A stretch of 64,000 nucleotides of DNA from Aquisalimonas lutea (lineage in GTDB: Bacteria > Pseudomonadota > Gammaproteobacteria > Nitrococcales > Aquisalimonadaceae). Shown here piece after piece: positions 35,425-44,033 of this stretch. The notes beneath the pieces were generated by a model that saw nothing but the letters and a program-made list of their open reading frames with translations, made no database searches and was not told where the DNA came from. The stretch spans positions 1,336,730 to 1,400,729 of the forward strand of contig NZ_JAUFPK010000001.1 in assembly GCF_030409225.1 (NCBI RefSeq), given 5' to 3'. Numbering within the stretch: the stretch's first letter is position 1; every line of letters begins with the position of its first letter. A program made the translations under genes and the position numbers.

Positions 35425-35931
35425 GTGAGATTCTGGACATGGATCACGCGGCTCGACTGGGGGCTGGCCTCGGTGGGGGCCGGTCTGTGCCTGCTGGCAA
35501 TGATGCTGATCACGGTGATCAGTGTCTTCGGTCGCTACGTCCTTGGCATGAACCTGATCCCCGGATCCTACAACGTCGTCGAGCGCGTCCTCTTTCCGCT
35601 GATCGTCTTCTGGGCGCTCCCTCTGGCACACCGCGAGGACACGTTTCCGCGGCTTGGTTTCATCAGCGAGGCGCTGCCGCCGCGTGGGCGGGGGCTTGTG
35701 ATGAGCGTGGTACTCACGGTGGAGACGGTGGTCTTCGTGGCGCTTCTGTACTACACGGGTGTCTTTGCCTGGGATGGCTATGTGGAAGGCCGCCAGGCAC
35801 AGATCGGAAGCGACTACTGGCCAATCTATCCGGTGCTGGTAATGGTCCCTCTGGCATTCGGACTGATGCTTCTCGAAATGTTCCGTCAACTCGGCCAGAA
35901 TGTGATTCGCGCTGTTACGGGACGTCCGTGA
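35425..35931 (+). CDS. dctQ: TRAP transporter small permease (DctQ family)
   Basis: A 168-residue protein with four membrane helices. LCLLAMMLITVISVFGRYVLG is the typical first helix with Arg, and REDTFPRLGF is the conserved loop. The GTG start at 35425 has GGAGG six bases upstream. It completes the tripartite transporter. Confidence 0.88.
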   Translation: MRFWTWITRLDWGLASVGAGLCLLAMMLITVISVFGRYVLGMNLIPGSYNVVERVLFPLIVFWALPLAHREDTFPRLGFISEALPPRGRGLVMSVVLTVETVVFVALLYYTGVFAWDGYVEGRQAQIGSDYWPIYPVLVMVPLAFGLMLLEMFRQLGQNVIRAVTGRP

Positions 35932-36069
35932 GCGGCGGGATAGCGGGGCCGACGCGAAGTAAAGCACACTCCTGCGCTCGTGACGGACTGGCCGATAATG
36001 CCGCTAAGCGATCCATGAGCCGCACCTCCCCGATGCCAACTCTCGGCCGTAGGCTTTGTACTCGGTTCC

Positions 36070-36090
36070 ACGGCGGCATTGCCGCCGTTT
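36070..36090. terminator. Hairpin between convergent TRAP and mazF genes
   Basis: ACGGCGGC-ATT-GCCGCCGT is a perfect eight-pair stem followed by TT on the plus strand. It lies between the convergent ends of dctQ and mazF. The T-tract is short, so efficiency is uncertain. Confidence 0.5.
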
Positions 36091-36108
36091 GCGGGCAGGT
36101 TCTTCTTC

Positions 36109-36435
36109 CTAATTCGCTATCCCAAGAAAAAGGGCAAGGGAACGATCGACTGCAAGCATCGCTTCTGCACTGAGCGACCCGAAAACCGCCCCGATCTTCT
36201 CCCTGGACACGGTCACTGCCTTGTCGACCATCACCTGCGAAGGGGTGCGGAGATTACTGTCGCTATCTATTGCTACCTCGATGCGGAATAAGGGAGTATC
36301 CCCAAAGTATCTTGTCACCGGGAGCACCGTAGCGGACGGATGCTCATCGAAGAAGTCGGATTGAACGACGACGGCAGGGCGAGGTTTGCCGTAGTCACCA
36401 GAGACACCAACCGTTACCAGATCGCCGCGCTTCAC
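36109..36435 (-). CDS. mazF: MazF/PemK-type toxin
   Basis: A 108-residue endoribonuclease-like toxin. The family start VKRGDLVTVGVSGDYGKPRP and PAVVVQSDFF are present, followed by ATVLPVTRY and the conserved middle SQVMVDKAVTVSREKIG. GTG 36435 overlaps the antitoxin stop (GTGA), so translation is coupled. The much longer open frame upstream is a shadow of the antitoxin gene. Confidence 0.88.
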   Translation of the reverse strand: MKRGDLVTVGVSGDYGKPRPAVVVQSDFFDEHPSATVLPVTRYFGDTPLFRIEVAIDSDSNLRTPSQVMVDKAVTVSREKIGAVFGSLSAEAMLAVDRSLALFLGIAN

Positions 36436-36644
36436 CTCCAGCCTTGAGTGTCCGCCGCACGATCGACCCAGTTGAGTACGTCGTCTTCTTGCGGCTCGTC
36501 GCGAAGCATGGCGGACTGACGTCGCGCTTCCCCGGCAAAGGACGGACGCCGGGTGTCCGGTACCCATAATTGGATGGAGCGCAACCCAGCTTGCCGCATC
36601 GCGGCTCGCCGCTTTCTGACACGTTCGTTGGTGGATGCGGTCAT
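36432..36644 (-). CDS. MazE-like antitoxin (DUF3018)
   Basis: A 70-residue protein. RVRKRRAAMRQAGLRSIQLW and VPDTRRPSFAGEARRQS match the antitoxin family that accompanies MazF-like toxins (DUF3018). The acidic end DVLNWVD is the likely toxin-binding tail. ATG 36644 opens the operon. Confidence 0.85.
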   Translation of the reverse strand: MTASTNERVRKRRAAMRQAGLRSIQLWVPDTRRPSFAGEARRQSAMLRDEPQEDDVLNWVDRAADTQGWR

Positions 36645-36666
36645 GATGTGTGGAGCCTCGCATCAA

Positions 36667-36995
36667 TCGTTACATGCAACAGTCTCGCATATGGACATTC
36701 CACGTTAACCGAGTGAATTCAGGGCGACGGCGCAGGTGTCTGGCATGGAGGATGTCCGGTCAGAGTATTCGAGGGTTTGCAGCCGTGCTCGAAAGCAGTG
36801 CCCGTAGCGGCTGTGCTTGTCCGCCGCAATTGGACTAGTTTGATACCTTCCGCGGAGCAATTAACATCGAGCCGCGTGAGTAATGCCCAGTAGCTCCGGC
36901 GCATAAGGCGAGGTGCGCCTTGTCGTTGAAGCCGCCGTACGCAGAGGACAAACCATGACCGAGGCCTCGTTTCGAACCGAGTAGGCTGGATCGAG
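36667..36995. other. Intergenic, no gene seen
   Basis: Only short random frames are present. A six-pair hairpin, AAGGCG/CGCCTT, lies at 36905-36921. The stretch separates the MazEF promoter region from the small secreted protein gene. Confidence 0.5.
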
Positions 36996-37271
36996 CTAGT
37001 CCTCCAGCTCGATCTCTTCAGCGTAGTGCCTGCCCTCGCGGTACTCGAAATCGACCTCAACCCGTTGGTCGGCCCGAAGATCGCCGAACTGCCGTAGTCC
37101 ATCGTCAAAATCCGTCTCTGCCGTTACGAAGAAACGAATTCCCTGCACCACGAAAGATTCCTGCCCACCGTCGACCGATTCGATCCGTCCTTCAAGATCA
37201 TCGGCGGCCACTGGCAAGGACCACGCCAGTAGGCACAATCCCCCGATTCCAAGCCTAAAGGCACTCTTCAC
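36996..37271 (-). CDS. Small secreted protein, DUF5666-like
   Basis: A 91-residue protein. Residues 1-23 are a signal peptide ending SLPVAADD. The mature part, LEGRIESVDGGQESFVVQGI and RVEVDFEYREGRHYAEEIEL, resembles the single OB-like DUF5666 domain of periplasmic proteins. GTG 37271 has a perfect AAGGAGGT at 6 bases. It is monocistronic as far as can be seen. Function unknown. Confidence 0.75.
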   Translation of the reverse strand: MKSAFRLGIGGLCLLAWSLPVAADDLEGRIESVDGGQESFVVQGIRFFVTAETDFDDGLRQFGDLRADQRVEVDFEYREGRHYAEEIELED

Positions 37272-38126
37272 TGGAACACCTCCTTAGAATTCAATAAACG
37301 GAGGCTGGATATTGCCCGAACAGTTTACGCTGGAAATCTCCGCTTGGCCGGCTTACTTCTTCATAATTGACTGACCCCCGTAGCGGTCGGGAGTTCCTGG
37401 ACGCTGTCCGCTGCTATAGCGAGGTCAGCGCCGCGGTCAATATGGAGCCGGCATGGTAGAGGTCGCCGCGCATAGGGTAGGAAACGTTTCGCGAGCCCGC
37501 GCTGCCTCCAAGCCGTGGTTGTTTGGTCGTGAGTGAGGATGCTTGGGGCACGGTACTGGCTAGCCCCCATGGGCAACCGCCGCCCAAGGAACCGTCGACT
37601 GATCTCCATGGTGATTACCCTGCCGCCACTTTGTCTCGGCGGTACCCGTCCGGATGCGCCGGCGTCTGTTTGGCTGATCTTTGTCCCGCCCTTGGACTGG
37701 CGGCGATTACCGATCCGGAGCGTCCAAGCGAGGCTGGGGCAGACGTGCCCATAACCGCACGTGCTCCTTTCGCCGAACCAGAGCCACTGTGGCTCAACGG
37801 AAAACGCCAAAAGGTGCCAAGAACGCGCCAAGCGTCTACGCGTTTCCACGGTTTCCCTGTGCCTCCCAAAAGAGGAGTGAGCTGGGAGTAACGTTGATGC
37901 CGTCGACCACCTGAAGCGCCCGCGGCAACGCAGCGACGCAGCAAGTCCAAACTAAGGCAAGCGCAACTGTTTGCTGTCGCTAAAATGTGACAAACTTCAC
38001 ACTTTGAGCCCTGTGTTTGCGAGTGGGCGCCGGCCCAGGTGCGCGGGTCCGCGCTGGCGCCACTGCGCGGCAAGGACAAAGAGCGATCCAACAGTCCGTC
38101 TGTAGTCTCGAGAGACAACAAGAATC
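37272..38126. other. Long intergenic region upstream of PAS-GGDEF gene
   Basis: No gene is supported in these 855 bp. Overlapping frames on both strands are open but show no family. The only clear element is the CRP-type palindrome at 37986. The length and the lack of genes suggest a degraded insertion. Confidence 0.45.
37986..38001. promoter_or_regulatory. Perfect CRP/Vfr/Clp-type operator
   Basis: TGTGACAAACTTCACA matches TGTGA-N6-TCACA without a mismatch, 125 bp ahead of the PAS-GGDEF start. It shares its outer six bases on each side (TGTGAC...TTCACA) with the site at 12600, apart from orientation-neutral core changes. Confidence 0.65.
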
Positions 38127-39977
38127 ATGGTTGTGGAACGCGAGTTTTCTGCGGCGTCGCCCGGGCGAGATGCTCGCGGGCCCCTTGGCGATTCCGGGGC
38201 GCTGAAAGCCTTGGTCGAGGAGGCATGCGCGCTGCCTTCCACTGCCGGCGCCTTCGTCGCGGTCTGGAAGGACGGCAATCTCGTCTGCCAGAAGCACGCT
38301 CACCTCCAACGCATCTCGTCGTGGACGGCTCTGGCGACCTGCCGGTTCATCGTCCGGGAGCGTCTGCGACGCATCCTCGTCGCGCCCTCCGGCGCCGGGC
38401 ATGTCCAGTCTGACCACCAGGACACCAACAGGCCGAGTCCCCAGAGGGCTAAGGAGATGGGGCCGCTCGCCTTCCGCTATATCCAATGCCCGTTTGCCGC
38501 CGTCACCTTCCGCGACCGCTCACAACGGTTACGCGGCGTCCTGCTGGTTGCCTACACGGACGAGGCCGCGCCAACCAAGGCGGATCTGGACGCGCTGGAC
38601 CGAATCGCAGGGCAGGTGTTTCCCCATGGCGGCTTGTCGCGCCCCACGGCGACCGATGGTGATGACGCCGCCGAGTCGGCTGCGTCGGTCCCTCTCGACC
38701 CCGAACTGACGCGTCTTGTCGACGCCTCTGATGGAACGATCGGCGCCTGGGAGATGAGTACCCTCTCAGGGCGAACTATGTGGTCGCAGGCCGCCCGGGA
38801 GATGCTTGACGCCCCGTCGGATCACGAGTTCCAGATGAGCGATTTGCTCGGCCTTCTACCGAACGAGAGCCACGAACGACTTGATACGGCACTGGACGAT
38901 TGCCGTCGAAAAGGGACCTCGTTCGACGAGACGCTCTTCTACCCCTGCGAGGGCGCGCACAAATGGATCCGTGTTCTGGGGCGGCCGTATACCGGTGCCG
39001 ATGGCACGGTGGACGCGGTGCGAGGGATTATTCAGAAGACAAGCAAAGCGCCGCCGGGAGAGGCACGGCAGAGCAGCTTCGCCAGGCAACTACACGATAC
39101 GCTCGACAACATCCCGGACGCCCTGTGCCTTCTGGATCAGCAGTGGCGCTTTACCTTCGTCAACCAGCGCTGCGAGCGCATGATCGGGCACACGCGGATG
39201 GATCTGCTCGGGCAGGTGATCTGGGACGCCTTTCCGCAGCTTCGTCGCTCGGCTCTCCTCTGCGCCCATGAGGACGCAGTCGCAAGTCAGGCGTCCCGAA
39301 CCCTGGAGGTTCATTTGGCGTCCATCAGCGCGGACTTCGAGATCCGCGTCCACCCCGGTCGCTACGGCATCATGCTCTCCTTTCAGGACATTACCGAGCG
39401 CAAGAGAAAAGAGCGCGAAGTCGAGCACCTGGCCCAGCACGACACGCTCACCGGGTTGCCGAACCGCTTTGCGCTGGAGCAGGTGCTGGAGCAGCAACGC
39501 CGGCACGTAGCTCCCTGGGCGTCCGGCTCCTACGCCGTTTTGTTCATTGATCTTGACGGCTTCAAGGACGTCAATGACACCTGCGGCCACGTCGAGGCCG
39601 ATCGCGTTCTCATTGAGGTCGCCCGCCGCCTCCAGAAAGCGGTCCGCAACCAGGACACGGTTGCCCGGTACGGTGGTGATGAGTTCGTTGTTGTCCTCTG
39701 TGGGCTCAGTGATAGCGCCAACGCGGCAACCGCGGAGACCAAGCAAGTCGCACGCAAGCTTCTGGAAGCGATCACGACGCCGATTGTCGTCGGCAGCAGC
39801 ACGCAGCGAATCGGTGCCAGCATCGGTGCCACTATCAGTCGAATCGGTGAGGGCGAGGCAGAAAGTCTCCTGCGGAACGCGGACATGGCGATGTATCGAG
39901 CAAAGCGTGGCCAAACCGGACAGATCGGAATCTTTGACGGCGACAGCAACGAATCCGTCCCGCTCGACGGCGGCTAA
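38127..39977 (+). CDS. Diguanylate cyclase with N-terminal sensory region and PAS domain
   Basis: A 616-residue cytoplasmic protein without membrane helices. The first about 170 residues resemble a GAF-like sensory domain. PAS-like folds follow (about 200-300 and 310-420; DNIPDALCLLDQQWRFTFVN is a clear PAS start). The GGDEF domain starts at DTLTGLPNRFALEQVL and has YGGDEFVVVL with the intact inhibitory site RNQD five residues before. It should make c-di-GMP under product feedback. A CRP-type site lies upstream, so cAMP or a CRP-family factor may control it. Confidence 0.9.
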   Translation: MVVEREFSAASPGRDARGPLGDSGALKALVEEACALPSTAGAFVAVWKDGNLVCQKHAHLQRISSWTALATCRFIVRERLRRILVAPSGAGHVQSDHQDTNRPSPQRAKEMGPLAFRYIQCPFAAVTFRDRSQRLRGVLLVAYTDEAAPTKADLDALDRIAGQVFPHGGLSRPTATDGDDAAESAASVPLDPELTRLVDASDGTIGAWEMSTLSGRTMWSQAAREMLDAPSDHEFQMSDLLGLLPNESHERLDTALDDCRRKGTSFDETLFYPCEGAHKWIRVLGRPYTGADGTVDAVRGIIQKTSKAPPGEARQSSFARQLHDTLDNIPDALCLLDQQWRFTFVNQRCERMIGHTRMDLLGQVIWDAFPQLRRSALLCAHEDAVASQASRTLEVHLASISADFEIRVHPGRYGIMLSFQDITERKRKEREVEHLAQHDTLTGLPNRFALEQVLEQQRRHVAPWASGSYAVLFIDLDGFKDVNDTCGHVEADRVLIEVARRLQKAVRNQDTVARYGGDEFVVVLCGLSDSANAATAETKQVARKLLEAITTPIVVGSSTQRIGASIGATISRIGEGEAESLLRNADMAMYRAKRGQTGQIGIFDGDSNESVPLDGG

Positions 39978-40063
39978 TTCCTTCCCGCCGGCAGTCGATG
40001 ATCTTTGCCCCAATCAGAACGGACTGACGGGTCCAGCGGCTATCTCCTGCCCGGCGTACGTTC

Positions 40064-40103
40064 ATAAAAAAACCGCCACCCGGACGCATCCGGAATGGCG
40101 GTT
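40064..40103 (-). terminator. Strong intrinsic terminator, minus strand
   Basis: An eight-pair stem, AACCGCCA/TGGCGGTT, encloses a five-pair inner stem CCGGA/TCCGG; on the minus strand it is followed by seven T. It stands at the end of the phasin remnant and about 280 bp after the stop of the membrane GGDEF gene, whose transcripts it would also end. Confidence 0.8.
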
Positions 40104-40106
40104 CTG

Positions 40107-40250
40107 CTGCGACAAAGCGCAGGTCACCGGCTGACTGGCTCTTGGCAGCAGCCTTCGTGACCTCCGTGGTGCCTTCACCGGCAGCCTGGACATCTTCCGG
40201 GTGATCTGCTGCGTGACCTACTGCGCGTTCTGGGCGAAGGCCTGGTTGTG
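40107..40250 (-). pseudogene. 3' remnant of a phasin gene
   Basis: On the minus strand NQAFAQNAQ, a stop, VTQQITRK, a frame change, then DVQAAGEGTTEVTKAAAKSQ match the C-terminal half of PhaP-type phasins. The N-terminal part is absent. The terminator directly after it was probably the original phasin terminator. This hints that the ancestor stored polyhydroxyalkanoate; an intact copy may exist elsewhere. Confidence 0.55.
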
Positions 40251-40380
40251 AGTCAAATCTCTTCGGCTAGTCTTGCGATGGTGAAGTACGCCCCATACAA
40301 GACAGTCAACTGGTCGCCATCGATGTCCGCTATTTGAATCGCTATTGGGGTAAGAAAAGTTAATTCGTACCCCATTCAGA

Positions 40381-41478
40381 CTACTGCGCGTCAAATCGAG
40401 ACTTATTGGGATGACCTAACACCGTTCGATTGCGGCCAGCCGCCTTCGCCTTGTACAGGCCCTCATCGGCTGCGGCGAACACAGCGGTAAACTCATCGCG
40501 AGATCCGTTCATCGAAGCAACGCCAATACTCACGGTAACTTGGAACTCGTCTGCAATAGCCTCGCCGGCGATACGGGTTCGGAGTTCGTCCGCGCGCGCA
40601 ACGGCTTCGTCACCGTCGCAGTCTAATAGGAGCACACCAAACTCCTCGCCCCCAAGTCGGCCGACAATATCGCCCTGCCGGATCGCAGTGGCTATTCGAT
40701 TACTTACTTCCTTGATGACCGCGTCACCCGCTGCATGGCCGTGGGTGTCGTTAATCTCCTTGAAGTTGTCAATGTCCGCCAACAGCAAGGCGCCTCGCTG
40801 GTGACGGCTCGCTCGCGCTGCTCGGGCTGTGTCGAACCGCTGGACAAATGATCGCCGGTTGGAGATACCAGTCAGTACGTCGGTGTGCGCCAGCTCCGAG
40901 ATGCGACGGTAGGCTTGCTCCGTAATACGCGCCTGGTAGAACGTCATCCAGGTGACGGCCGCCAAAGCGCCGAAGATGTTCGAAAGAGTTTCAACTTCGC
41001 TAATTGACGGCCATTGCCGAAAGTTCAGGAAAACGATTACGATGACGATCAGGCCATAGACGGCTACAGCGCTGAGCCCGCGTTGCGTTCCGAGAAGAAA
41101 GAAGGCGACGAAGGGAAACCAAAGAAGCCAGATCGACGCATTATAAGCACCCTGAATGTATACGTAGAAGACCAAGGAAATCGCGCCGAAAGCGATGACC
41201 GTCAGCCAGGCGACACGATCGACCGCCTTGTTGCGACGCAGATCGATGAGTCCCGCGACAATGCCAACGAAAAAGGCCAGTTCAATAAAACCGAGAAGAT
41301 AAAGATCGAAGTAGACGAGATTCGATATACCGAAAACAAACGCAACGGCTGCGAGAGTCGTCAGGAAGATGCTCACCAACGATGTTCGCTGATCCTCGTG
41401 GATGAATTGTCGTTGCAGCCATTGGCATAGACGTGGAACCGGCTTGAACTTGGTCTGTTCTCGACGGCGATCGTTCAC
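40381..41478 (-). CDS. Membrane diguanylate cyclase
   Basis: A 365-residue protein. Residues about 35-180 form five to six membrane helices (a MASE-like sensor, not assigned to a numbered family). The C-terminal GGDEF domain has HTDVLTGISNRRSFVQRF, ADIDNFKEINDTHGHAAGD and LGGEEFGVLL, with the inhibitory site RQGD five residues before GGEEF. All catalytic residues are present. It is followed by the phasin remnant and a terminator. Confidence 0.9.
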   Translation of the reverse strand: MNDRRREQTKFKPVPRLCQWLQRQFIHEDQRTSLVSIFLTTLAAVAFVFGISNLVYFDLYLLGFIELAFFVGIVAGLIDLRRNKAVDRVAWLTVIAFGAISLVFYVYIQGAYNASIWLLWFPFVAFFLLGTQRGLSAVAVYGLIVIVIVFLNFRQWPSISEVETLSNIFGALAAVTWMTFYQARITEQAYRRISELAHTDVLTGISNRRSFVQRFDTARAARASRHQRGALLLADIDNFKEINDTHGHAAGDAVIKEVSNRIATAIRQGDIVGRLGGEEFGVLLLDCDGDEAVARADELRTRIAGEAIADEFQVTVSIGVASMNGSRDEFTAVFAAADEGLYKAKAAGRNRTVLGHPNKSRFDAQ

Positions 41479-41947
41479 TGCAGGGACTCACTTGATGCGG
41501 GCGCGACCGCCGTGAAGGTGGATAGGCTGGTTGCTACGACTAAAGTGGCGCGCAATTCGCCTTCTTCAAAGAAGCGGAACTTCAAAACGTCACAACGTTA
41601 CAGGTACGGTTCCGAAAGCGGCGTGATGCACCTCGCAGAACTCGGCGACAGATGAGGTGTGCGGTCACAGCACGCCTCGGAGCCGGCTGTCCGCATGCCG
41701 ACATGGGCGGTCGCGTTGTCGAGGGTGCGGCGTGAGGAATCGCCGACTGGCACTGTTGACTGCTTAGGTTGGTGCACATCGGTATCAAAGGAATCAAAGA
41801 ATCGGCAGTAAAGCGTCATCAGGAGCGCAATAGCCGGGCGCTACTCGGCGCCTGCGTAACGGCGGGCGACGTTGCGGCCTTCGCCTACAAGGCGAAAGAT
41901 CCGGGCGCTGGGGTCACGGAATCTCCCCAAGGTCGCCATGTGGAGGC
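41479..41947. other. Intergenic, no gene seen
   Basis: Two hairpins are visible: CTTCTT/AAGAAG at 41561-41574, upstream of the cyclase gene, and TTCGCCT/AGGCGAA with a three-base loop at 41880-41896, downstream of kaiB. Neither has a T-tract. No frame resembles a known protein. Confidence 0.45.
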
Positions 41948-42241
41948 TCATTGATCACTTTCGAGGAGAAACCGGCGAAGGCTCGCGTTGTCCGACAGAT
42001 CGCCATACAGAATCGTCCGTGAGTCTGCAGTATCCTCGCGTAGCAGGGCAGGCGTGGCGAAGATCCCGTACTCGATGGTGAGCAGCGGCTGCTGCAGTAG
42101 ATCGATCTCGCGTACGGATTCGACGTCGCGACCGATTTCGCGAAGTATCGCGTGAAGATGAGCACGGGCGCGCTCGGAGCGCGGCGCGCGCCCGGTGACG
42201 AATAGCGTGAGTGTCGTGTTGGCGCTCTGAACCTGGGACAT
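41948..42241 (-). CDS. kaiB: KaiB-family protein
   Basis: A 97-residue thioredoxin-like protein. LTLFVTGRAPRSERARAHLH, VREIDLLQQPLLTIEYGIFA and TPALL follow the KaiB pattern, and ILYGDLSDNASLRRFL matches the end KIIGDLSDxxxVL. The start is 5 bp after the kaiC stop. In cyanobacteria KaiB binds the phosphorylated KaiC ring; outside them it is paired with KaiC in stress and timing roles. No KaiA gene is in the window. Confidence 0.88.
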   Translation of the reverse strand: MSQVQSANTTLTLFVTGRAPRSERARAHLHAILREIGRDVESVREIDLLQQPLLTIEYGIFATPALLREDTADSRTILYGDLSDNASLRRFLLESDQ

Positions 42242-42246
42242 TGTGC

Positions 42247-43977
42247 CTAGCTCTCCCCGTCGCGCCGGCGGTATGGCGAGGGTCGGGCTTCGTCGCTTGG
42301 GTCGCGTCGCCGAATGACGCTGTCCTGATGCGTATCACTTTCCTGTTGCGCTTCTCTGGCCTCTCGCTCTTCCCGGTCGAGTTCGTCCTGGTAGCGTTGG
42401 GCTTCGTTCTCGGCGTCCTGGCGACGAAGACGGGCGGCCTCCAACTCCCGTTCAAGGGTGCGGCGACGGTGCTCCCTTTCGTTACGTTGTGCCCGCCCCT
42501 TCGCCGCCTCTTCACTTTCTTTCTGCACTCGGGCGGTTCCCATGAGCACCTGGGATCCATATTCGTAAACATCGGCAAGATCCGGCCCGGCGTCCGAGAG
42601 CAACAGCTCCCGGACCTGGTTGGAGTGCGCGGAGCCGCGGGATTTCACGACCGACAGGGCGCGGTTTCGCTCACCGCCGTGAATGCGATAGTCAAGCGTG
42701 ATCCACGTATCGGCCAGTGTCGAGACATGGCTCAGTGTGGATTCGTTGTCGACGTCACCTTGCTGGGATAGGGATGTCAGGATGGTTGTGATCCCTCGCC
42801 TGCGAAACAGGGCGATCAGGCGTTCCGTGGTATCAAACGCGCTCTCGGCGCTGTTGGCTTTCAGCAAGGCGGACACGGGGTCGATGACGACGCACGCGGG
42901 GTTGAGCTTGTCGAGCAGGTTGACGATGGCAATGTAGTGCTCTTCGACAAGGGCACTCCAGGCCTCCCGCGCCTCAATGTGCAATAGGCCGTTATCGACT
43001 TCCGGCTGCAAGTCGATTCCCACCGAAGCGACGTTGCGCACGATACGATCGGCGAGCTCGTCGAAGCTGATGTACAGAACATGCTCGCCGCGTTGGGCGG
43101 CAGCGTGCGCGAAGCCCACGGCAAGCGTGGTCTTTGCCGTGCCGGGTTGGCCTGAGATCAGGATACTTGAGCCGCAGTAGACGCCCCCGCCGAGGACGCT
43201 GTCGAGACGGGCGATTCCGGAGCCGACGCGGACGGACTGCGCTCTCTGCGTGTTTTCCCCGTGCGGCGAGTAGGGCAGGTGGATGCCGTCATCATCGAGC
43301 ACCATGGCGACTTCATCGGTCTCGTGGGCACTACCGCGGTACTTCGCGATGCGAAAACGGCGGTTGAGTCGCCGTCCCACGAGCTCGGTGGACAGAACCA
43401 GAATCGTGGACAGTAGAAACTCGACGCCCTCCAGGTATGCGGCCTCGGTTCGGCCGGCGTGCGTTTGCTTCGCCGTGAGGATAGCGGCGAGCCCCTTGTC
43501 CCGGCACCACGTGTCGAGTTGACGGATCTGCAGCGTCGCCGTGTGCTCATCGGGTTGCATGCGCAGGAGCTGGTCGATGCCATCAAACACGACCCATGCG
43601 GTGGGGCGTTGTTCGGCTTGCGCGGCAATGAGTGCGAGCAAGCCTTCCAGATCGAAGGCACCGGCCGCCGTCGCATCCAGCGGCGGGCGGGCGTCAATGA
43701 ACTGGACGTTGTCGGCGTTCGTCAGGCCGGCCCCCCAGGGGAAGGACTCGGCGCTGCGGCGGATTTGCTCCTGGGACTCTTCGAAGGAGACAAAGATCCC
43801 GCCCTCTTGGTGATCAAGGGATTCGGCGAGCAGTTGCAGTCCGAGAACCGTCTTGCCCGCTGATGGCTGCCCGATAACCAGAGTGGCCCCGCTAGCGGGA
43901 AGGCCGCCTACGGTTAGTGCGTCGAGTCCGGCAATGTGCGTTGGCTGTTTGATAAGTCGCGATGCATTTGTGGTCAT
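42247..43977 (-). CDS. kaiC: KaiC-family ATPase/autokinase with charged tail
   Basis: A 576-residue protein with two RecA-like domains. CI: Walker A GQPSAGKT (36-43), catalytic pair E66-E67 in FVSFEES, Walker B WVVFDG. CII: Walker A GQPGTAKTT (276-284), acidic pair D306-E307 in YISFDEL (the first is Glu in cyanobacterial KaiC), Walker B CVVIDP. The phosphosite segment STLSHVSTLADT conserves S419-T420, equivalents of S431-T432, and T414. After residue 483 there is a tail of about 95 residues, highly charged and probably coiled coil, not found in cyanobacterial KaiC. ATG 43977 has GGAA upstream; ATG 43989 is possible. Confidence 0.92.
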   Translation of the reverse strand: MTTNASRLIKQPTHIAGLDALTVGGLPASGATLVIGQPSAGKTVLGLQLLAESLDHQEGGIFVSFEESQEQIRRSAESFPWGAGLTNADNVQFIDARPPLDATAAGAFDLEGLLALIAAQAEQRPTAWVVFDGIDQLLRMQPDEHTATLQIRQLDTWCRDKGLAAILTAKQTHAGRTEAAYLEGVEFLLSTILVLSTELVGRRLNRRFRIAKYRGSAHETDEVAMVLDDDGIHLPYSPHGENTQRAQSVRVGSGIARLDSVLGGGVYCGSSILISGQPGTAKTTLAVGFAHAAAQRGEHVLYISFDELADRIVRNVASVGIDLQPEVDNGLLHIEAREAWSALVEEHYIAIVNLLDKLNPACVVIDPVSALLKANSAESAFDTTERLIALFRRRGITTILTSLSQQGDVDNESTLSHVSTLADTWITLDYRIHGGERNRALSVVKSRGSAHSNQVRELLLSDAGPDLADVYEYGSQVLMGTARVQKESEEAAKGRAQRNEREHRRRTLERELEAARLRRQDAENEAQRYQDELDREEREAREAQQESDTHQDSVIRRRDPSDEARPSPYRRRDGES

Positions 43978-44033
43978 GATGGATTCCATCGCATATGCCG
44001 AAGTGTTGATGGCTTGCTCTCAACCGTGAGCCG

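Noticed and set aside
36109..36666. A 185-residue MazF-like protein with long N-terminal part
   Set aside because: The additional part is the antitoxin gene in another frame; GTG 36435 gives the normal length and overlaps the antitoxin stop.
37523..37891. A plus-strand gene in the long intergenic region
   Set aside because: Open frames occur on both strands at the same place, with no start site or recognised domain.
41880..41896. Terminator after kaiB
   Set aside because: The stem TTCGCCT/AGGCGAA is perfect but has no T-tract on either strand.
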